This document shows positions 7,172-16,150 of a stretch of 26,631 nt of DNA, piece after piece. Within the stretch, counting starts at the first letter, position 1, and every line of letters starts with the position of its first letter. This DNA is from a virus. The position numbers were made by a program, and so were the translations under genes. The notes under the pieces were generated by a model that saw nothing but the letters and a program-made list of their open reading frames with translations, ran no database searches and was not told where the DNA came from. The stretch is taken from IMG/VR virus record IMGVR_UViG_3300037488_001862, positions 1 through 26,631 of that record; one strand, 5' to 3'.

Positions 7172-8103
7172 AACAATATTGATTTTTTTGCTGTTTCTTT
7201 AACCTGTTCCCAATAGTATGTATTTGCTTTATTCTCATCTACTATTAATTCATCACCATAAGGTAATCTATTAATGTAAGATGCTTTGTGAAACATACCG
7301 CTATTAGCATCCATTACTCCTGCATTATGTAATATCCAATATTTCTCAACTGAACTTATATTATCAGTACTCCACCCAAATGCCATTCTTTCATCTACTT
7401 GCGTTGAATGACCAAACAACCATGCGTTCCATAATAAACTCCACATACCTGCTGTCCACTTTTGTATTGGATAATCCCAATCTGCTTTTTGGATATGTAA
7501 ATGTTCTACTGAATTAAAGTAAGAATATAATCTAATTGCATCTTTTTCTACTTTATCCCAAAATTCAAATCCTTCTCCCTTAATTAAATACTGAGCACCT
7601 CCTGAATGATTATTCATTAGTTTAGGTATTTGTTTATCTAATCCAATTATATTACACATATCTTCATATATGTGATTTCCTTTTTGTTGTATGTAATCGT
7701 AATTAATGTATGAGTTTGTATCGCTCATATACCATGTATTGTTATTTCTTCCCCAATTTAATTCCGGCGGGCGTGTAAACACAATATCACTATCATGTAA
7801 AAATAACCACTCATCTTTTAAAGCAGGATATGCTTTAAGATGTTGTTTCATTAAGTTAAAATAAATTGATGGGATATAAGAATAATCTTCTCTAGTATCC
7901 TCATAGAAAAAGAAACGAACGGTATTGTAATGAGATTGAAGTTTCTTCCAATCATCAGGTACATGTCCATTGTTTATTGCACCCAATATATCAATCTGAT
8001 TTGGGTTTACTCCATGCTTAATGAAGTTATTAATTAGAACCTCAACTTGCCAAGTATAATATGAGTTAGCTGGTTGAGCACATATAAATCGTGTTTGTTG
8101 CAT
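7168..8103 (-). CDS. GT-A-type glycosyltransferase, 311 aa
   Basis: Probable nucleotide-sugar-dependent glycosyltransferase. The start FICAQPANSYYTWQVEVLINNF (from residue 6) and the strand-loop EWLFLHDSDIVFTRPPE with a DxD metal-binding motif (Asp104-Ser-Asp106) fit a GT-A fold. The later HSGGAQYLIKG and WSLLWNAWLFGH segments fit the acceptor half. It resembles the hydroxyproline or serine O-glycosyltransferase-like proteins seen in aquatic phages, but the acceptor is unknown. It is translationally coupled to the methyltransferase. Directly upstream is a tail protein with a Thr/Ser-rich linker, a possible O-glycosylation target (inference). Confidence 0.75.
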   Translation of the reverse strand: MQQTRFICAQPANSYYTWQVEVLINNFIKHGVNPNQIDILGAINNGHVPDDWKKLQSHYNTVRFFFYEDTREDYSYIPSIYFNLMKQHLKAYPALKDEWLFLHDSDIVFTRPPELNWGRNNNTWYMSDTNSYINYDYIQQKGNHIYEDMCNIIGLDKQIPKLMNNHSGGAQYLIKGEGFEFWDKVEKDAIRLYSYFNSVEHLHIQKADWDYPIQKWTAGMWSLLWNAWLFGHSTQVDERMAFGWSTDNISSVEKYWILHNAGVMDANSGMFHKASYINRLPYGDELIVDENKANTYYWEQVKETAKKSILL

Positions 8104-8115
8104 AACATTTTATTT

Positions 8116-9099
8116 TTATAAACAGCCTCCATCACAAGATGCAAAAGTATCTAAGTTTAATGTAGTTCCAATATCACCACTTACAACATTATAAACTGAT
8201 GTCATAATACTTGCTATTCCACCTGAATTACAATCAGCATCAGTTATAATACCTGTACAATATGCATTTGCGTAGTTATCAGGTTCTCCACATTGTTGGC
8301 AAATTACACCAACACTAATTGTATCACCTGGATATACAGCTCTAGTTCCATTTGAAGTAAAACCTCTAGTTTCAACAATTAAACCATTTACAAATAAATC
8401 AAAAGTTCCATTAGCTCCACCTGTTTCACTAAAGCTCCATGCTAAAGTAGCGTAACCAGCAGATGTAGTAGTTGTTGAAGTTGTAGTAGAAGTTGTAGTA
8501 GTACTGGTTGTGGAAGTTGTAGTAGGATAGGTTGTAGTACTTGTTGAGGTAGTAGTTGTTGTTGGTACAACATCTTGAGCAAACGGCAACGCATCAGGTA
8601 ATATAGGTCCAAGTAATTGTATTTGACATTCTCCATTCTTTAAATTAAAATCATTAATTGCACGGAGATGATAATAATTTCCACGCCATGAAACAACATC
8701 ATTTAATTCCATTTTAAAATAATCTGCTAATGGAATAATAGCTGATGCATTTATTAATCTAGTTCTAGGATTGTATAATAAATCTACATAATTTTCCCAA
8801 TATTTTGAATATAAAGATTCGGTTGGTGTTTCTCCATAAACTGCTTGCTCATTAAAAAATAATAATGAATCTGAATTGGTTGTTGGAAAAGAACCCGATA
8901 CAACATTGTAGTTATCAAAATATGGAAATGCGTTTTGTTCATAAGTAACTCCACCTACTGAAGATGAGCCACTTTCAATCCACCATGTTTGAGAATCAAT
9001 CATTCCATTATAAAACAATAATCTTGGTAGTACTCTACTTGGATTATAATTTTGGTCTGAAATGTAAGTTGGTATGTATATTGGTATAATTTGTGACAT
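8116..9099 (-). CDS. Tail/baseplate-associated protein with Thr/Ser linker and C-terminal decoration domain, 327 aa
   Basis: Residues 1-175 look like the end of a baseplate-type tail protein of Bacteroidota phages: YSKYWENYVDLLYNPRTRL, then MELNDVVSWRGNYYHLRAI, a pattern of a domain that elsewhere ends the large tail protein encoded just upstream. Residues 179-213 are an almost pure Thr/Ser linker. Residues 215-327 form a separate, probably beta-sandwich domain (TFDLFVNGLIVETRGFTSNG, AVYPGDTISVGVICQQCG) with six Cys. It seems to be an adhesin or decoration domain hung on the baseplate, perhaps for receptor or glycan binding. The stop is 12 nt before the glycosyltransferase start. Confidence 0.6.
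   Translation of the reverse strand: MSQIIPIYIPTYISDQNYNPSRVLPRLLFYNGMIDSQTWWIESGSSSVGGVTYEQNAFPYFDNYNVVSGSFPTTNSDSLLFFNEQAVYGETPTESLYSKYWENYVDLLYNPRTRLINASAIIPLADYFKMELNDVVSWRGNYYHLRAINDFNLKNGECQIQLLGPILPDALPFAQDVVPTTTTTSTSTTTYPTTTSTTSTTTTSTTTSTTTTSAGYATLAWSFSETGGANGTFDLFVNGLIVETRGFTSNGTRAVYPGDTISVGVICQQCGEPDNYANAYCTGIITDADCNSGGIASIMTSVYNVVSGDIGTTLNLDTFASCDGGCL
8461..8565 (-). repeat. Thr/Ser linker repeat in the baseplate-associated protein
   Basis: Encodes residues 179-213, nearly all Thr and Ser with one Tyr-Pro. On the minus strand it is a run of ACA/ACT/ACC/TCA-type codons in mixed order. The varied codons suggest selection on the protein rather than simple slippage of one triplet. Confidence 0.85.
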
Positions 9100-9110
9100 A
9101 TAATTTTATT

Positions 9111-11126
9111 TTAGCAGAAGAATCCTGTTCCGTATCCTATTTCACCTGTTACTGGATTTATATCATATACTTCATTACCACCACCATAGGTAAAGTATTT
9201 GTATCCTTTAATTGCTACTGCACCATATTGGTCATAGTATGCAATTTGTCCCGGTGATATCATACCATCAGCAGTGAACATTTCAATTTCAGTAGGACTA
9301 CCACATGCTGCACCTTGATAATTTAGTGATGTAAAGTGATAATTACTACCTGCAGAGTATTGTGTTATAGTTGGATTTAATCCACTAATAGAACCTGATA
9401 AACCTGTTCCTGCAATTCTAATTAAAGGTGAGCTTGCTAATGTTGTTTTAACTTCAAACTTACCCTGTGAAAAGAAATTGTTATTATCTACATAATATTG
9501 TTTACCATATTCTCTATTTGCAGCTTTACTAAATTGTTGTGAAATATAATCTTGGTCTAATGCATCTCCAAAGTTTAATTCGTTTACTGCTAAATTATTA
9601 GCTGGAATTACTTCTATCTTTTCATCTAAATTAATATAGTTGTTGAAGTTTTTAATTTCTCCTGATTGATACCAATTGTTAAATGATTCTACTATAAATT
9701 CATTTTGTTTAGTTTTAGATGGATATATTACTAATTGAAATTTCTTTTGTACACCTTTAAGAAAATCAACCATTTTAATACCTTGTGTACCATACGGCAT
9801 ATTAGCTGCTATATCCATTACTCTACCATCAGCTGCTTGTTTTACTTCTGTTATTTCTAAAAATGATTTAGTTGTTCCTAACGGGTCTAATGTTACTGTT
9901 GGTTGTACAGTTGGTAATGCATTATTAGGACTTTGTTTTATTTGAAAATAATAATTACCTACTGGTATATCATCAAGTTTAAATTCAGTTGCTAATTCAT
10001 AAGTTGTATTAATTGCATTAGCACCTCTACTTTGTTGTAGTTGGTCAAAGAAAAATATATAAGATTGTATTGCACGAGTTGAATAAGGTGTAGAACTGCC
10101 TGTTTCTATCATTCGTATTTGCCAAGTTCCATTTGCTGATAAAGTACCTGGCATATTATTTACTGAACAACTTACATTTATGTTTATGTTTAATTTACCT
10201 GATAGATTAGTTCTTTCTTTAACTTCGTATGCACCATTGTTATAAAAACCCTGAGCATCTGAAAATACGTTATACCAAGGTAATGTAGTAAATGTTCCAG
10301 CAGTTAAAACCTTATCAGTCATACCACTACCGGATACTGCACCTATTTTTATTTTACCATAGGTTTCCAAATCAACACCAGCAAATTCAGGATATTTTAA
10401 TGAGTTATTACAAACTAAATACACATCATCTAAAAATGGTTCATTAAAAAAAGAACCTGTATATGTGTACCCTGCATAATCAAATACCGCATCCCATACT
10501 TTTTTCATACGGATTGCTGGTTTGAAGTTTTGTACTGTTAATGCACCATTCTGGTCATCCATACCAAACAATTCGTATTGACCTGATGTAAATTTATATC
10601 CACTACCATAATCAGCTAAAGGATAAACGATATCACCATTAAATAAATTACCACCCCAACTTGCCGATATATTATTATAAGAAGCAGTGTGGTTATATAT
10701 GTTTAAGTTTGTTAAATCAGTTAAATATGCTTTATTAACTGTTCTAGCAAAAGAAGATACTGAACCATAGATACTTACTTCGTATGAATCAATAAATTTA
10801 TTATAAAGTACATTTACCTTATTTAATTGTAGATAACCCTGTGATAAATAAATACCATCAAAATCTAAATAAGCTGGAACTTTTATGTTGGTTGCAAATG
10901 TATCAGGATTTTCTATACTAATATCATAGCAGTGTTCAAAGAATGCATTATTCTTTTTACTTCCAGGTAATGTAATTTGTCTTGTGAAATCAGCAGGTAT
11001 TACACCTAAATCAAACAATCCAGTTACGTTATCAGATAAAAGTATTTCTTCATCTTCAAATACATCTAATTGCACACCATTTGCTACGAGTTTATATACG
11101 AAACCTTGAGTACTAGTTATTCCCAT
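9111..11126 (-). CDS. Large tail/baseplate structural protein, 671 aa
   Basis: Recognised by its start, a YKLVANGVQLDVFEDEEILL segment followed by DFTRQITLPGSKKNNAFFEHCYD, a pattern of large structural proteins in Bacteroidota phage tail modules. The middle contains beta-rich segments and MVDFLKGVQKKFQLVIYPS, which resembles baseplate hub-type domains. No enzyme motif is visible. It overlaps the upstream 384-aa gene by 1 nt and is followed after 11 nt by the 327-aa protein, so the three are probably assembled together at the tail tip. The exact role (hub, distal tail or sleeve) is not determined. Confidence 0.65.
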   Translation of the reverse strand: MGITSTQGFVYKLVANGVQLDVFEDEEILLSDNVTGLFDLGVIPADFTRQITLPGSKKNNAFFEHCYDISIENPDTFATNIKVPAYLDFDGIYLSQGYLQLNKVNVLYNKFIDSYEVSIYGSVSSFARTVNKAYLTDLTNLNIYNHTASYNNISASWGGNLFNGDIVYPLADYGSGYKFTSGQYELFGMDDQNGALTVQNFKPAIRMKKVWDAVFDYAGYTYTGSFFNEPFLDDVYLVCNNSLKYPEFAGVDLETYGKIKIGAVSGSGMTDKVLTAGTFTTLPWYNVFSDAQGFYNNGAYEVKERTNLSGKLNININVSCSVNNMPGTLSANGTWQIRMIETGSSTPYSTRAIQSYIFFFDQLQQSRGANAINTTYELATEFKLDDIPVGNYYFQIKQSPNNALPTVQPTVTLDPLGTTKSFLEITEVKQAADGRVMDIAANMPYGTQGIKMVDFLKGVQKKFQLVIYPSKTKQNEFIVESFNNWYQSGEIKNFNNYINLDEKIEVIPANNLAVNELNFGDALDQDYISQQFSKAANREYGKQYYVDNNNFFSQGKFEVKTTLASSPLIRIAGTGLSGSISGLNPTITQYSAGSNYHFTSLNYQGAACGSPTEIEMFTADGMISPGQIAYYDQYGAVAIKGYKYFTYGGGNEVYDINPVTGEIGYGTGFFC

Positions 11127-12280
11127 TATATGATTAATTTATATGCTTGTCCCCAATCAAAATCAAATTGATATTGAACTAACTTATCATTAACACCTGT
11201 TTTAAATACAACATTATTTGTTGTAATTGTAATAGGTCTTAAACTGTTTGGTTCATTATAAACCCAATATATCTCATCAGAAACTAACAATTGTTTAAAT
11301 ATATCATTATATGAATCAGGTAAATAATCAGTATTAACTGAAAGAGTTTGTTTACTATCTGATAAATAATTTAAAGTAGAGCTATCAGAATTTTGATAAC
11401 TTAAAGATGTACCCTGCCATGAACCTAATTGAGGTTGGTAGGTTCTCTTAGTTGATTGAAATCCTTGTCTATTAACTAAATAAAAATTAAACCAATCAAA
11501 TTGTCCAAATCTATTTTTCCATTTGATTCTAACATTAGGATACTTTTGAATACAATTCTTTTCGTATCTAATTGAAGTACCTAATTTAGTTCCACCATTA
11601 TAAGCTTGTATTTCAAAATAATCATTTGCGGTTGATATTGGAAATCCACTTTGATTTGGTGCTATTGGATATTGTTGTATCTGATTAGAAGAAGATATAG
11701 ATGATGATAATGTGAAATCAGCACTACCTAAGTTACCTGTATAAGTTAATTTAGTAGGTTGTGTTCCTCCTGCAGTACCAACATATACACCACTCACACC
11801 ATAATTTGAATCTAAAAAAGATTGTGTTACAGGTCCATCAGTTAATAATGGATAGTGAATTGATTTAGAAGGTAATTGTTGATTGATTGGTTCTTGAAAT
11901 ATACCATATCCATCTAATGCTTTATATACACCACTTAGTGCATGTGAGCTAGTTATAATATTTAAACCATCTTTATATTGCCAATAGAAATCTACTGCTA
12001 AATATTTTACATTTGAGGAGTTTTGTTGTGCTAAATCAGTTAATGTAGAATTCATAATCCTACTTACATCAAATATACCAACCAAACTTTCATTTGGATA
12101 TTTTACTAATGTGTATTCTGGTAGAGCTGGTTTGGTAGTTGAACCTGTCCAATAGTATAGTTCCCCATAATATTGAAAAGATGAACTATATACAACACCG
12201 CTGCTTTCTGCAACTGTAAAAATCATTGGGGATTGTGCCAATGATGCTGATGCTGGGTATTGAGTAATCGTTAGTGACAT
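11126..12280 (-). CDS. Tail structural protein, 384 aa
   Basis: Likely a tail tip or distal tail protein. It starts with MSLTITQYPASASLAQSPMIF and includes VRIKWKNRFGQFDWFNFYLV followed by TKRTYQPQLGSW, a combination I associate with conserved tail-module proteins of Bacteroidota phages found just before the large baseplate protein. It is beta-rich and Ser/Tyr-rich with no hydrophobic segment. A 50-nt AT-rich gap precedes it. Its stop overlaps the next start by 1 nt. The biochemical role is unknown. Confidence 0.6.
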   Translation of the reverse strand: MSLTITQYPASASLAQSPMIFTVAESSGVVYSSSFQYYGELYYWTGSTTKPALPEYTLVKYPNESLVGIFDVSRIMNSTLTDLAQQNSSNVKYLAVDFYWQYKDGLNIITSSHALSGVYKALDGYGIFQEPINQQLPSKSIHYPLLTDGPVTQSFLDSNYGVSGVYVGTAGGTQPTKLTYTGNLGSADFTLSSSISSSNQIQQYPIAPNQSGFPISTANDYFEIQAYNGGTKLGTSIRYEKNCIQKYPNVRIKWKNRFGQFDWFNFYLVNRQGFQSTKRTYQPQLGSWQGTSLSYQNSDSSTLNYLSDSKQTLSVNTDYLPDSYNDIFKQLLVSDEIYWVYNEPNSLRPITITTNNVVFKTGVNDKLVQYQFDFDWGQAYKLII

Positions 12281-12330
12281 AGTATCTATTTAATATTTAA
12301 CCACCAAACACTAAATTGTATTTGATGCTC

Positions 12331-12711
12331 TTATTTACCGAAAGATTGTCTAGTTTTAGAATATCCACCTTTTTGGAATGTATCCTGAAGGTTTTGTGCA
12401 ACTAATAACTGAACTTGAGCTTTTGAATAGTTTATTATCATATCCGTTAAACTTTTATCTTCACTTGCTCTTACCACAAAGTTAAATTCAGGTCTCTTAG
12501 ATAGAGCAATCCTTTTAACAACTTTTGGGGGAGTGTTCCACCATAATCCATAAGAAACCATATTAAGGTCTAATGTATATTTGAAATCACTAACTTTTTT
12601 ATATGAAGTAGCAATACTACTTCTCATTTTCCCTGTTTTATATGGAGAACCAGCTTTAGATAGTTTCTTATACTGCTCAGATATTTCTTTTAATGTTGGT
12701 ATTTTTGCCAT
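12331..12711 (-). CDS. HK97 gp10-like head-tail/neck protein, 126 aa
   Basis: A small basic protein with the PYKTGKMRSSIATSYKK motif (residues 23-39), characteristic in position and pattern of gp10-like minor tail or neck proteins, where an arginine-rich turn packs in the connector. Its place, after the tail-completion gene (2-nt gap) and before the tail proteins, fits. Confidence in the module is good, in the exact homology moderate. Confidence 0.55.
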   Translation of the reverse strand: MAKIPTLKEISEQYKKLSKAGSPYKTGKMRSSIATSYKKVSDFKYTLDLNMVSYGLWWNTPPKVVKRIALSKRPEFNFVVRASEDKSLTDMIINYSKAQVQLLVAQNLQDTFQKGGYSKTRQSFGK

Positions 12712-12713
12712 TA

Positions 12714-13232
12714 CTAACCTAATAGATTATATAAGCATCTAGGTCTATCGTTATGAGTTGTTACATCAAATGTTGCAACCCATCCAGCTAAACCATTTTC
12801 AAATGTATCTTTAAATGCTTCACAACTTACACCATCATTAATATCAAAATTATCTACTGCGTATTGAGTGTAAGATGTTAAATCATTAATAATAGAAAGA
12901 GTGTTAGCATGTATATCAACCAAATCATCAGTTCCGAAGAACGGAATAGTTTGTTTATTGTGTACACCAACCGATTCATTGTTTTTTAATTTTATTTTAT
13001 CAGCTACCGTTAATTGGCATGTATATGTTGTTACTGAATCTCCTAACACTGCATTTAGTATTAATATATTACCTAATGGATATGTTGGAAATTCACCTAC
13101 ATCTATATCATTAATATCACCCTGACTAACTGTTTCAATACCAGGATGATTTGTCATTATTGTTTTAAAATAGTTTAAAACATTGTAGTACAACGAATAG
13201 TTAGTACCTACTTTATTTACTACGTTTCCCAT
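12714..13232 (-). CDS. Tail-completion/terminator-like protein, 172 aa
   Basis: Probably caps the tail tube for joining to the head. The pattern YYNVLNYFKTIMTNHPGIETVSQGDINDIDVGEFPTYPL is shortened here to its key parts: helix 13-27, HPGIETVSQGD 29-39 and the FPTYPL turn near 48-53. The C-terminal CEAFKDTFENGLAGWVATFDV matches my recollection of a protein conserved between connector and tail genes in Bacteroidota phages. It starts 4 nt after the connector gene's stop. It may be the equivalent of lambda gpU or HK97 gp10-neighbour proteins. Confidence 0.6.
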   Translation of the reverse strand: MGNVVNKVGTNYSLYYNVLNYFKTIMTNHPGIETVSQGDINDIDVGEFPTYPLGNILILNAVLGDSVTTYTCQLTVADKIKLKNNESVGVHNKQTIPFFGTDDLVDIHANTLSIINDLTSYTQYAVDNFDINDGVSCEAFKDTFENGLAGWVATFDVTTHNDRPRCLYNLLG

Positions 13233-13236
13233 AATA

Positions 13237-13755
13237 TTATAATTGGATACCTCCGAAATATTGGTTCGTAAAATCAGGATAAACCTGTGTTAAGTTTCCA
13301 ACACTTTGAAGATATTGTGGTATTTGATTTGAATATGCTACTAAATAGTTTTGCATTCTAGTTGCATAAAAATCTGCACTATTTTCAGCTTTTGCTAATA
13401 GGTAATCAATCTCATTCTTAGACGGCGTTTCCCCCGTATCTGATTTGTGCTTGATTGCACCTTCACTTTTGAATTGAATGCCCGAAAATGGGATGTATTC
13501 AACGCAGGAGTACCATATTAAGGTTGATTTGATATGCTCATTAATTAAATCCTGATAATAAGCATCTAAAGTATTAATTGTACCATTAGTAATATGATAT
13601 TGTAGAAACTCAAACAACACAGTACCCAATAGATTAAGCATGTACTTATCTTGCGCAGTACGAACGAATGGTAGTAACCTATCAGCATCAATTGCACCCT
13701 GTAAAGGTGAGTTTTTGATTATATCGTTTCTAGTTATAAAAAGTGCGTAGCTCAT
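13237..13755 (-). CDS. Head-tail connector (adaptor) protein, DUF6712-like, 172 aa
   Basis: A mostly helical protein next to the portal gene, as connector or adaptor proteins (gp6-like) usually are. Key segments: RNDIIKNSPLQGAIDADRLL (9-28), AQDKYMLNLLGTVLFEF (34-50) and ESTLIWYSCVEY-like helix near 75-86 (actual residues KSTLIWYSCVEY). It would sit under the portal and receive the tail. It follows the portal gene by 2 nt and precedes the tail-completion gene by 4 nt. Confidence 0.65.
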   Translation of the reverse strand: MSYALFITRNDIIKNSPLQGAIDADRLLPFVRTAQDKYMLNLLGTVLFEFLQYHITNGTINTLDAYYQDLINEHIKSTLIWYSCVEYIPFSGIQFKSEGAIKHKSDTGETPSKNEIDYLLAKAENSADFYATRMQNYLVAYSNQIPQYLQSVGNLTQVYPDFTNQYFGGIQL

Positions 13756-13757
13756 TG

Positions 13758-15011
13758 TTATTTTTGTTTAAATATTTCAAATTCCTTTGTGAAGTTTGGA
13801 TTACTTTGTTGTATAACTACATCTTCTTCAGTAGTTGCAGGGTTTTCACCTTGCTCATTAATATCATCTTCAACTTCATCAATAGTTTGTCCAGTTTCAT
13901 CCGCAGTTTCTGAAAGAATTGCTAATGGTGTTAATTGTTCAAAGTATAATTCAGTATTATCATAACCTGATAGTTCAAACACATCAGTTAATGCGTTTAT
14001 CACTAAATTTTGGAATGGATTGATTGTCATTGTTTGCATAATTGAATATGCAGTTTTCATTTCTTCTGATTGAGAACTAAATCCATTAGCTACAGTACGA
14101 ATACCAAATAATAATGGAGATGTGATTCTATGTCCTACTAATATTCTATCTTGCGCATAATCGGCAACATATTTGTATTTCTCATGCAGATTATCAGTAG
14201 TAATCGTTTCAATTGTTGGTTTTGATTCAACGTTATCGTTAAATGATATCATAAATCTACCAGCATTACGAGTTCCTGTAAACTTATTCTCAATTAAACT
14301 CTCAATTGTTTGTCTTTCTTCAGGTGCCGGTACTCCACTATTCATATTAATCATTACTAATGGTAAAAAACCATTCTCAATGTTGTTCATGTGTAAGTTA
14401 GATAACTCAGCTTCTACAAATGAGAATTGTAATGCACTCATCCAATCAGGTAAACTATAATAGTATCTACCTGGTGTATAGTTTTTAACATAAAGTAATT
14501 CACACTTTTCATTTGATGTACCAAACGCAGGTATTAGTTTTTTATACTTTTGTGCTTTTTGGTCACTCCAATCAGTGCAATAGTAATAGTTTTGTACCTT
14601 TGGGTTATCATATATCTTCTCAGCACGAATTGTTTGTACTGGGATGTGATATATTTTAATTATTTTAGTATGCGAATCATCCCAATATACTTGAAATGAT
14701 GAGTTACCATATAATTTTAAATCAAAGATACCTCTCTTAAGTTCTTCCTGTGGAAGTATGCTATCTAATGTAGTTTGGAATGCCGTATCTTTTGAATACA
14801 AACCCTTTCCAAATATTAAATCAGATATACCCTCTACGCAAGCTGCGTTTGTTGTTGATGTAGTAAAACTATCAGTTACATTTGAGAAATAATCATCAGG
14901 ACCTATTATACCAACAGGTACCCATGTATATCTTGTTTTTGTATCCTCTCTTACGATTGGTATTTCTTGTTGTGTTAAATTCACAACGGAAAAGTTTTGT
15001 TTTCCTTTCAT
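13758..15011 (-). CDS. Portal protein, 417 aa
   Basis: Likely portal, the dodecameric channel through which DNA enters and leaves the capsid. Segments fit portals of Bacteroidota phages: DLIFGKGLYSKD and LKRGIFDLKLYGNSSFQVYW in the clip/wing half, LSNLHMNNIENGFLPLVMINM, then DRILVGHRITSPLLFGIR followed by a helical crown (SSQSEEMKTAYSIMQ). The acidic Glu-rich tail (residues 380-405) is also typical. A TTG at 15020 is in frame, but it would overlap the upstream gene; ATG 15011, 1 nt after that gene's stop, is preferred. Portals usually precede the capsid gene; here it lies downstream. Confidence 0.8.
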   Translation of the reverse strand: MKGKQNFSVVNLTQQEIPIVREDTKTRYTWVPVGIIGPDDYFSNVTDSFTTSTTNAACVEGISDLIFGKGLYSKDTAFQTTLDSILPQEELKRGIFDLKLYGNSSFQVYWDDSHTKIIKIYHIPVQTIRAEKIYDNPKVQNYYYCTDWSDQKAQKYKKLIPAFGTSNEKCELLYVKNYTPGRYYYSLPDWMSALQFSFVEAELSNLHMNNIENGFLPLVMINMNSGVPAPEERQTIESLIENKFTGTRNAGRFMISFNDNVESKPTIETITTDNLHEKYKYVADYAQDRILVGHRITSPLLFGIRTVANGFSSQSEEMKTAYSIMQTMTINPFQNLVINALTDVFELSGYDNTELYFEQLTPLAILSETADETGQTIDEVEDDINEQGENPATTEEDVVIQQSNPNFTKEFEIFKQK

Positions 15012-15012
15012 A

Positions 15013-15387
15013 TTAATCAATTATTATATATTCGTTATCAGTTACGTTACTTACATACACTTCTTCAACACCTAATTGGTTTACATACGCAGGTTTGTTT
15101 ATTGATTGAGATGCAAATACTGAAATAGAACCATGCCAAATAGAGGATGTTCCATCAGTTATATATGCTCTATACTGCTCACCTATAATAGATTGTGATA
15201 TAGATGCTGTCCAATTAAGGATACCCTCGTATGCATTATAAGTGTAAGGTCTTCCCGATGCACTAATAGAAGATGATGTATTCACTAATGTGTACATATC
15301 TTGCAATTGTAATACAAGGTTAGAAGAACCGGTTGGTTCTACTCTAATTGAGTAGTTATTACTTCCTGATATATAGTATGCTAACAT
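15013..15387 (-). CDS. Small beta-rich virion protein, 124 aa
   Basis: It begins MLAYYISGSNNYSIRVEP, is Ser/Tyr-rich and looks like an all-beta Ig-like domain (YTYNAYEGILNWTASIS; EQYRAYITDGTSSIWHGSISVF). Similar small proteins occur in structural modules of Bacteroidota phages, so a tail or head decoration role is plausible but not shown. It is the first gene after the terminator at 15455-15484 and ends 1 nt before the portal ATG. The 68-nt gap upstream must hold a promoter if that terminator is efficient; I see no exact late box there. Confidence 0.55.
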   Translation of the reverse strand: MLAYYISGSNNYSIRVEPTGSSNLVLQLQDMYTLVNTSSSISASGRPYTYNAYEGILNWTASISQSIIGEQYRAYITDGTSSIWHGSISVFASQSINKPAYVNQLGVEEVYVSNVTDNEYIIID

Positions 15388-15454
15388 TAAGTTGTATTTA
15401 CGTTGAATTATCTATATATTTAACAAACTTATCTCACCTTATAGTGATACGCAC

Positions 15455-15484
15455 AAAAAAAAGGGATAGTTTTACCTATCCCTT
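15455..15484 (-). terminator. Rho-independent terminator after the capsid gene group
   Basis: On the minus strand AAGGGATAG (15484-15476) pairs perfectly with CTATCCCTT (15469-15461) around a 6-nt loop and runs into eight consecutive T (15462-15455). This 9-bp hairpin with a U-tract is a strong intrinsic terminator, 24 nt after the stop of the 184-aa tail-tube-like gene. It separates scaffold, capsid and tube-like genes from the portal and tail genes. Confidence 0.85.
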
Positions 15485-15508
15485 CTAATATTTTAAGCGA
15501 AATACCGA

Positions 15509-16063
15509 TTAGTTAGCTGCTCCGTTTACGATTGTAGGAGGATTAGTAACTGAACCAAATGGATTACCGAATGTTGAACCTGATATAAATGATGCAGGGT
15601 ATTGCTCCATACCATTGAACGTTATTGAATAACCATAAAGGTCACCTAATGCTGCTCCTGTTTGTAGAGTACCTGCAGTTACATCTGCTCCCTCTCTTTG
15701 TCCTACCAATAGAGTATCTCCATTCATAGTGTGTACAAAGATTTGAGGTCTTCCATACGCCATTAACTTTAATTGCGTTGTCATCTCATTTGTTAATTTC
15801 TTCAAGTTTAACACTAACTCCTGATTAAAGAAGGTAGTACCATTTTCTCTTGATGAATTAACTGTTTCAGTATATGCGCTAGTTCCTTTAAGTTCGTAGT
15901 AGTAAGCTGTAAGTCCTGCAGGTAATGATTCTATTAAATCATCACTTACACCGTTTGTTGCGGTAGCAAGTGAACCGGTCCAGTTTACAAAGTAAACTCC
16001 AGCTAATCCACCTACGGATTCCTTACAAACTTCCATACGTCCTTTATCTAGTGTACATGGCAT
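15509..16063 (-). CDS. Tail-tube-like / major structural protein, 184 aa
   Basis: Probably an abundant virion protein, likely the tail tube. It opens CTLDKGRMEVCKESVGGLAGVYFVNW, here cited as two parts: Cys-containing start (residues 3-14) and SVGGLAGVYFVNW (16-28). It continues with FNQELVLNLKKLTNEMTTQL and AYGRPQIFVHTMNGDTLLVG, then YGYSITFNGMEQYPA, a beta-rich pattern that I know from a conserved family next to capsid genes in Bacteroidota phages. It follows the capsid gene across a hairpin (16107-16137) and is closed by a terminator, suggesting separate control of its mRNA level. A head decoration role is the alternative. Confidence 0.55.
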   Translation of the reverse strand: MPCTLDKGRMEVCKESVGGLAGVYFVNWTGSLATATNGVSDDLIESLPAGLTAYYYELKGTSAYTETVNSSRENGTTFFNQELVLNLKKLTNEMTTQLKLMAYGRPQIFVHTMNGDTLLVGQREGADVTAGTLQTGAALGDLYGYSITFNGMEQYPASFISGSTFGNPFGSVTNPPTIVNGAAN

Positions 16064-16106
16064 AATTTTATTTTTTAATTGTTTCTTCTTTTTTTAATTT
16101 GAGTAA

Positions 16107-16137
16107 AGGGAGATATAGTTTTAACTTTAATCTCCCT
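16107..16137 (-). terminator. Hairpin between capsid and tail-tube-like genes, partial terminator or mRNA stabiliser
   Basis: AGGGAGAT (minus strand 16137-16130) pairs perfectly with ATCTCCCT (16114-16107) around a 15-nt loop; flanking GAGTAA/TTACTC can extend it across a bulge. An A/T-rich stretch follows, but no continuous U-tract. It begins 14 nt after the capsid stop. Likely effects are partial termination or protection of the capsid mRNA 3' end. Confidence 0.5.
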
Positions 16138-16150
16138 ATTACTTACTCAA

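Noticed and set aside
8442-8636. Minus-strand 64-aa Leu/Gln-rich ORF
   Set aside because: It is an out-of-frame reading of the Thr/Ser linker, as are 19789-19989 (minus), 18309-18593 (plus) and 20205-20414 (plus).
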